Assembly: GCF_046254955.1 (NCBI RefSeq)
Contig: NZ_JBJXRG010000001.1
Coordinates: 1,302,001-1,366,000 of the forward strand
Direction of reading: 5' to 3'
DNA from: Qipengyuania_C sp046254955
GTDB taxonomy: Bacteria > Pseudomonadota > Alphaproteobacteria > Sphingomonadales > Sphingomonadaceae
Length of the DNA stretch: 64,000 bases
The position numbers and the translations under genes are program-made. The notes beneath the pieces were generated by a model that saw only the letters and a list, made by a program, of their open reading frames with translations, did not search any database and was not told the DNA's origin. Below are positions 60,723 to 64,000 of the stretch, one piece after another (positions within the stretch are counted from its first letter, which is position 1; each line of letters begins with the position of its first letter).

Positions 60723-61529
60723 GTGACCTTGACTAAGGGCTATAGTCCAGGCGGAGGCGGCCAGATCCATTGGCGCATTTGGACCTCTACTACAGAGCCG
60801 TCTCAACCAGATCTCGTCTGCCTCCATCCTGCCCCACTGAGCGGGCTGGTCTTCCAGAACATTGCCCCTTTGCTCGCAAAAGACCGGCGCATCATTGCGC
60901 CCGATTATCCGGGCTATGGTGGCTCCAGTCCCATCGAAAGGCAGCCGAGAATCTCGGACTACTCCGCGTCGTTGGAGGAACTTGCCCGCGATCTGTGCGG
61001 TGACGTAGAGGTGGATGTGCTTGGCTTCCACACGGGATGCCTAGTCGCCGCCGAATGGTCGATCACGATTCCGTCACGCGTACGCAAAGCTTGCCTCATC
61101 GACATACCCGCGCTCGAAAGTGGGGAAGCAGCTCCGCTCGCGATCAAGTACCGTGAACCATTTGTCCCCGGCGAAGACCTTTCCAGTCTCGGACCGATCT
61201 GGGAGCGAACCTACCGAATCCGGCGCGAAACACAGGGCGAAGAACAGGGCTTCGGGATTTTCGTCGAACAGCTGCGGGCCGGAGCGGGGATGAACCAAGC
61301 GTTCCACGCGGCATTTTCCTATCCATGGGCAGAGCGGTTCCCGCAGATATCCTGCGAAACAATGGTATTGGCCTCGCAATCCGGCTTGCTCGACGGAACT
61401 CGAGCCGCGCATGAAGTTATTCCGGATGCCAGGCTGGTCGAACGGCTGGATATCAAGCGATCGGTGCTCGACGAAGCGGCCGAACTGACTGCGGCGGAAG
61501 TTCTCTCTTTTCTGGACCGATCAACATGA
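60723..61529 (+). CDS. Alpha/beta-hydrolase-fold protein with His at the nucleophile position
   Basis: Protein of 268 residues from GTG 60723, which has GGAGGGAG about 8 nt upstream; an ATG at 60624 lies inside the operator palindrome and is unlikely. Fold landmarks are CLHPAPLSG (oxyanion region, resembling HPSPQDS of the divergent gene), APDYPGYGGSSP, and the elbow GFHTG after VDVL. The elbow has His in place of Ser, and the usual His near the C-terminus is not seen. It is therefore unlikely to be a classical esterase. The stop overlaps the start of the VOC gene (ATGA). I recall GxHTG elbows in other annotated but uncharacterised hydrolases; this is from memory. Confidence 0.82.
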   Translation: MTLTKGYSPGGGGQIHWRIWTSTTEPSQPDLVCLHPAPLSGLVFQNIAPLLAKDRRIIAPDYPGYGGSSPIERQPRISDYSASLEELARDLCGDVEVDVLGFHTGCLVAAEWSITIPSRVRKACLIDIPALESGEAAPLAIKYREPFVPGEDLSSLGPIWERTYRIRRETQGEEQGFGIFVEQLRAGAGMNQAFHAAFSYPWAERFPQISCETMVLASQSGLLDGTRAAHEVIPDARLVERLDIKRSVLDEAAELTAAEVLSFLDRST

Positions 61530-62617
61530 GTGGTTGGGTGTCGCGCCTCAGCGCTATCGTAGCGATTGCCCTGGCGTCATCGGCCTGCGCGCACGCAAGT
61601 TCGAACGAGGAAACTAGCGCCGCCAGCGACGTCGTCACCAGCGAAGCTCACGCTCGCCTCATATCACAGGGCTGGCGCGAGACGCTGGTCAGCGTAAGCG
61701 ACCTTGCCGAAATGGAGCGTTTCTACCACGAAGTGCTGGGCTGGGAAATACGCACAAAAGGTGAAGTGCCGCGCGAGCAGCTGGCCGCATGGAATCTGCC
61801 GGGAGAGGCGTCCGCAAGCTTCGTGCTGGTCGCCAACCCGCAGACCGACCGCGGTTTCGTCCGGATCGTCGATTTCGATGGCGTCCCGCAGCGCCGCATT
61901 CGCGAGCATGACCAGGCCTGGGAAACCGGCGGGATCTACAACATGAATATCCGCGTGGCCGATATCGCTGCTGCGTCGACCAAGACCACCCAGGCCGGCT
62001 GGCAGGCGCCATCGACTCCAGTGAATTTCATTTTCGGGCCTTTCGATGTGTGGGAATGGATTCCCCGGCACCCCGACGGAGTGCGCGTTGCCCTGATGGA
62101 GCGTGTTTCGCCTCCGCTAACCGGATGGCCCCATCTCAAGACATCATCGCGCGCATTCAATTCGACCCAGATCGTTGCCGATCTCGAGCGCGCAGCGGCA
62201 TTCTATGAGGGCATACTGGGTTTCGAGGTTTATCTTGATCACACCGGGCCCAGCACCGAGCCGGGCGAACATGTACTGGGGCTATCGCGCGAGGCGATGA
62301 CATCGGTCTCGCGGACAGTGAAGATAGTCAATCCTCCCGGGTCGCCGAATGATGGCTCGGTCGAATTGCTGGAATTCCAGGATTACAGCGGACGCGATTT
62401 CTCCGAACACGCCGTGCCGCCCAATCTTGGCAATCTGATGCTGCGCTTCCCGGTTTCGGACCTCGGCGCATTGGTCGCGCATTTCGACAAGCACGAAATC
62501 CCGCTCGAGTACCAGCCCATCGAGCGCGAGCTTGCCCCCTACGGTAAGGTCAAAATCGCAGCAGTCCGTGCACCTGACGGAGCATGGCTCGAATTTTTCG
62601 AAGAAGCGGAAAGCTAA
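61526..62617 (+). CDS. Exported two-module VOC (glyoxalase/extradiol fold) protein
   Basis: Protein of 363 residues. The N-terminus (LSAIVAIALASSACAHA) is an export signal; SSAC is a poor lipobox, so lipidation is uncertain. Two VOC-fold units follow (about 50-190 and 205-360), each with the AxxFYxxxLG helix (MERFYHEVLGW and AAAFYEGILGF). The first metal His usual at the start of each module is not evident (WRETLVSVSDL, FNSTQIVADL). VOC proteins include extradiol dioxygenases, glyoxalases, isomerases and binding proteins. Export is unusual for the family. It is coupled to the hydrolase-fold gene by ATGA and followed by DUF1330. Confidence 0.82.
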   Translation: MSGWVSRLSAIVAIALASSACAHASSNEETSAASDVVTSEAHARLISQGWRETLVSVSDLAEMERFYHEVLGWEIRTKGEVPREQLAAWNLPGEASASFVLVANPQTDRGFVRIVDFDGVPQRRIREHDQAWETGGIYNMNIRVADIAAASTKTTQAGWQAPSTPVNFIFGPFDVWEWIPRHPDGVRVALMERVSPPLTGWPHLKTSSRAFNSTQIVADLERAAAFYEGILGFEVYLDHTGPSTEPGEHVLGLSREAMTSVSRTVKIVNPPGSPNDGSVELLEFQDYSGRDFSEHAVPPNLGNLMLRFPVSDLGALVAHFDKHEIPLEYQPIERELAPYGKVKIAAVRAPDGAWLEFFEEAES

Positions 62618-62677
62618 AACCCTCCTGACGAATATCTTCCCCGAACCCAGTCCTCCCCGCACACAAGGAAACGCCCA

Positions 62678-62971
62678 ATGCCAGCCTACATGATCATCGC
62701 CTGCAAGATGCACGATCGCGACAAGTTCGTCGCCGGATACGGCAAGGCAGTGCCACCATTGGTGGAGAAGTTTGGCGGTGAATACGTAATCGTCGCGCCA
62801 GGCGCCGAACTGCTCGAAGGAAGCCTGGAAGGATATGGCTCGGTCGCCGTTTCGAAATGGCCGGACAAGGCGGCAGTGCTCCGTTTCTGGAATTCGCCCG
62901 AATATGCCGAAGCCAAGAAGCTTCGCGAAGGCCTCGCCGATTGTGAGGTGATGGTGGTCGAAACACCCTGA
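62678..62971 (+). CDS. DUF1330 family protein
   Basis: Small dimeric alpha/beta-barrel-type protein of 97 residues. MPAYMIIACKMHDRDKF at the start and RFWNSPEYAEAKKLRE near the end are typical of DUF1330. No activity is assigned to the family. AAGGAAA precedes ATG 62678. It lies 60 nt after one VOC gene and 47 nt before another, in the same orientation, and often such proteins occur in catabolic gene sets. Confidence 0.9.
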   Translation: MPAYMIIACKMHDRDKFVAGYGKAVPPLVEKFGGEYVIVAPGAELLEGSLEGYGSVAVSKWPDKAAVLRFWNSPEYAEAKKLREGLADCEVMVVETP

Positions 62972-63018
62972 CACCATATCCGCCCTTCGCAGCAGCCCTA
63001 TTTTCTCAGGAAACTCTA

Positions 63019-64000
63019 ATGCAAGATATCTTCGTTCCCGAAAGCAAACCCGAAGACGCGCTGGTCCACCAGCTCCACACGGTCACGATCATCACCCATG
63101 ATCGCGAGCGCTTTGAGGCGATCTTTACCGAGGGATACGGCCTCACATCATCGGGCTGGGTCACGCCAGACGACGAGACCCGCAGCTATCTCGGCTTTTC
63201 CGCCGAGCACGACATCGCGACTTGCGGTTTCACGAAAACGGGCGAGGGCGCGAACCTCCAGGTGCGCGTGATCCATGTTGCCCAGGAGACGCCGCAAGTG
63301 CGTCCCGAATGGATGGGTCTGTACGAGGGCGGGGCTACGCTGAGCTTTCCGATGGTCGACCTGCGAACGCATGAGAAACGTATGAATGCCATCGGGGTCG
63401 AAAGCACGATCGGGGTGAAAGAAATGGACTTCACCAGCCCGGCGGGCGAGACCTACACTTCGGCCGAGATCGTCTACAAGGCTCCCGAACATATCTTCGT
63501 CATGGGGGTCACGCGGCCTGAAATCTTCGTGCCGACCGGCCCGATCGATCCGGAGACGGGGCTCGGCGGTCCATCCTATTCGGCGCGCTGCATCACCAAG
63601 GCAGATGCGGTGAACGATTTCCTCGCCAATGTGCTGGGCTATGAAATCCGCCGCGATACATACTTTGAAGTCGGCGAGCGCTCAGCGCTGCATATGCCCG
63701 AAGGCACCAAGGAGCGCTTTATCCAGGCTTTCGCGCCCGGTGCGAGCACCGGTTACCTCGTGCTGATGGACCATGAAGAAGCGACACGCCCAAGCCCCGC
63801 GCCGGGCCGCGGCGCGCCGAACCGGGGCATCGCGATGTGGAGCTTTGAAACGGGAGATATCGACGAGGTTAGGCGACGTGCGGGATCGGCCGGAATAACG
63901 ATTGTTCAAGATGTAGCAGAGCGCTCGAGCCCGCTGATGCCGCGGGGCAGGACTATGATCCTCGAAGATCCCGACGGGTTTCCGATTGAGATAGTAGAAC
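63019..64000 (+). CDS. VOC family protein, C-terminus cut by window end
   Basis: Open from ATG 63019 (AGGAAA 6 nt upstream) to the window edge, 327 codons visible. Two VOC modules are seen, about residues 15-165 and 190-327. The first begins HQLHTVTIITHDRERF with a His at the metal-ligand position; the second begins SARCITKADAVNDFLANVLGYEI and ends PDGFPIEIVE with the Glu ligand. No signal peptide, so cytoplasmic, unlike the VOC protein two genes upstream. It may be an isomerase, lyase or dioxygenase. It is the fourth gene of the unit starting at 60723, which may continue beyond the window. Confidence 0.82.
   Translation, partial: MQDIFVPESKPEDALVHQLHTVTIITHDRERFEAIFTEGYGLTSSGWVTPDDETRSYLGFSAEHDIATCGFTKTGEGANLQVRVIHVAQETPQVRPEWMGLYEGGATLSFPMVDLRTHEKRMNAIGVESTIGVKEMDFTSPAGETYTSAEIVYKAPEHIFVMGVTRPEIFVPTGPIDPETGLGGPSYSARCITKADAVNDFLANVLGYEIRRDTYFEVGERSALHMPEGTKERFIQAFAPGASTGYLVLMDHEEATRPSPAPGRGAPNRGIAMWSFETGDIDEVRRRAGSAGITIVQDVAERSSPLMPRGRTMILEDPDGFPIEIVE

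Noticed and set aside
58989..61529. Cofactor-free dioxygenase of the HOD/QDO type for the hydrolase-fold proteins
   Set aside because: Those enzymes keep a His-Asp dyad for substrate deprotonation; I do not see the late His in any of the three domains.

Overview
The window reads as chromosomal DNA of a GC-rich alphaproteobacterium of the order Sphingomonadales, most likely a marine Erythrobacteraceae member. Signs of this are the many TonB-dependent receptors, a bacteriophytochrome with its heme oxygenase, an NDUFA12-type complex I subunit followed by a DUF2155 gene, fused cysNC, and very tight gene packing with 1-4 nt start/stop overlaps. I found no IS element, prophage, rRNA or CRISPR array. 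There is one tRNA (Trp).

Layout: 1-7.2 kb holds a galactoside block: an SSS symporter (cut by the window start) divergent from a cytoplasmic GH36 alpha-galactosidase, then glpD, galT and galK as one coupled operon. 7.2-11.9 kb is sulfate activation (cysQ, cysNC, cysD) with a divergent LuxR-type regulator and a perfect palindrome between them. 11.9-14.9 kb has a queuosine-precursor-type transporter, a NupC nucleoside symporter and a 2-oxoglutarate/Fe(II) oxygenase. 15-21 kb has an Oar-like TonB receptor, a TonB-type transducer and two GDP-mannose pathway genes. 21-24.4 kb is bphO-bphP (red-light sensing). 24.5-26.8 kb is a telA / xpaC-like / PHA-granule-family trio. 26.9-31.5 kb has a fatty acyl-AMP ligase and housekeeping genes. 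31.5-39.7 kb is the translation/transcription region (tRNA-Trp, secE, nusG, rplK, rplA), interrupted between nusG and rplK by a trimeric autotransporter adhesin and a divergent winged-helix/TPR regulator. 39.7-46.4 kb is a minus-strand run (M24 peptidase, DUF2339, MoCF-domain protein, Baeyer-Villiger-type monooxygenase).

46.4-59 kb has a TonB receptor of unknown substrate followed by a beta-glucan utilisation locus: TonB receptor, GH16 glucanase, LacI regulator, MFS, GH3 lipoprotein and SSS symporter. Three LacI-type operators of the same consensus lie in front of the receptor and the GH3 gene, so one regulator probably controls outer-membrane uptake, hydrolysis and inner-membrane import.

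59-64 kb is the least explained part. A two-domain alpha/beta-hydrolase-fold protein is divergent from an operon of another alpha/beta-hydrolase-fold protein, an exported two-module VOC protein, a DUF1330 protein and a second VOC protein (cut by the window end). All three hydrolase-fold domains lack the nucleophile serine (Ala, Gly and His stand in its place), and a large palindrome sits in the shared promoter. I regard this as the best candidate for an undescribed system. The second candidate is the galactoside block, whose glpD suggests that the substrate is a galactosyl-glycerol such as floridoside.
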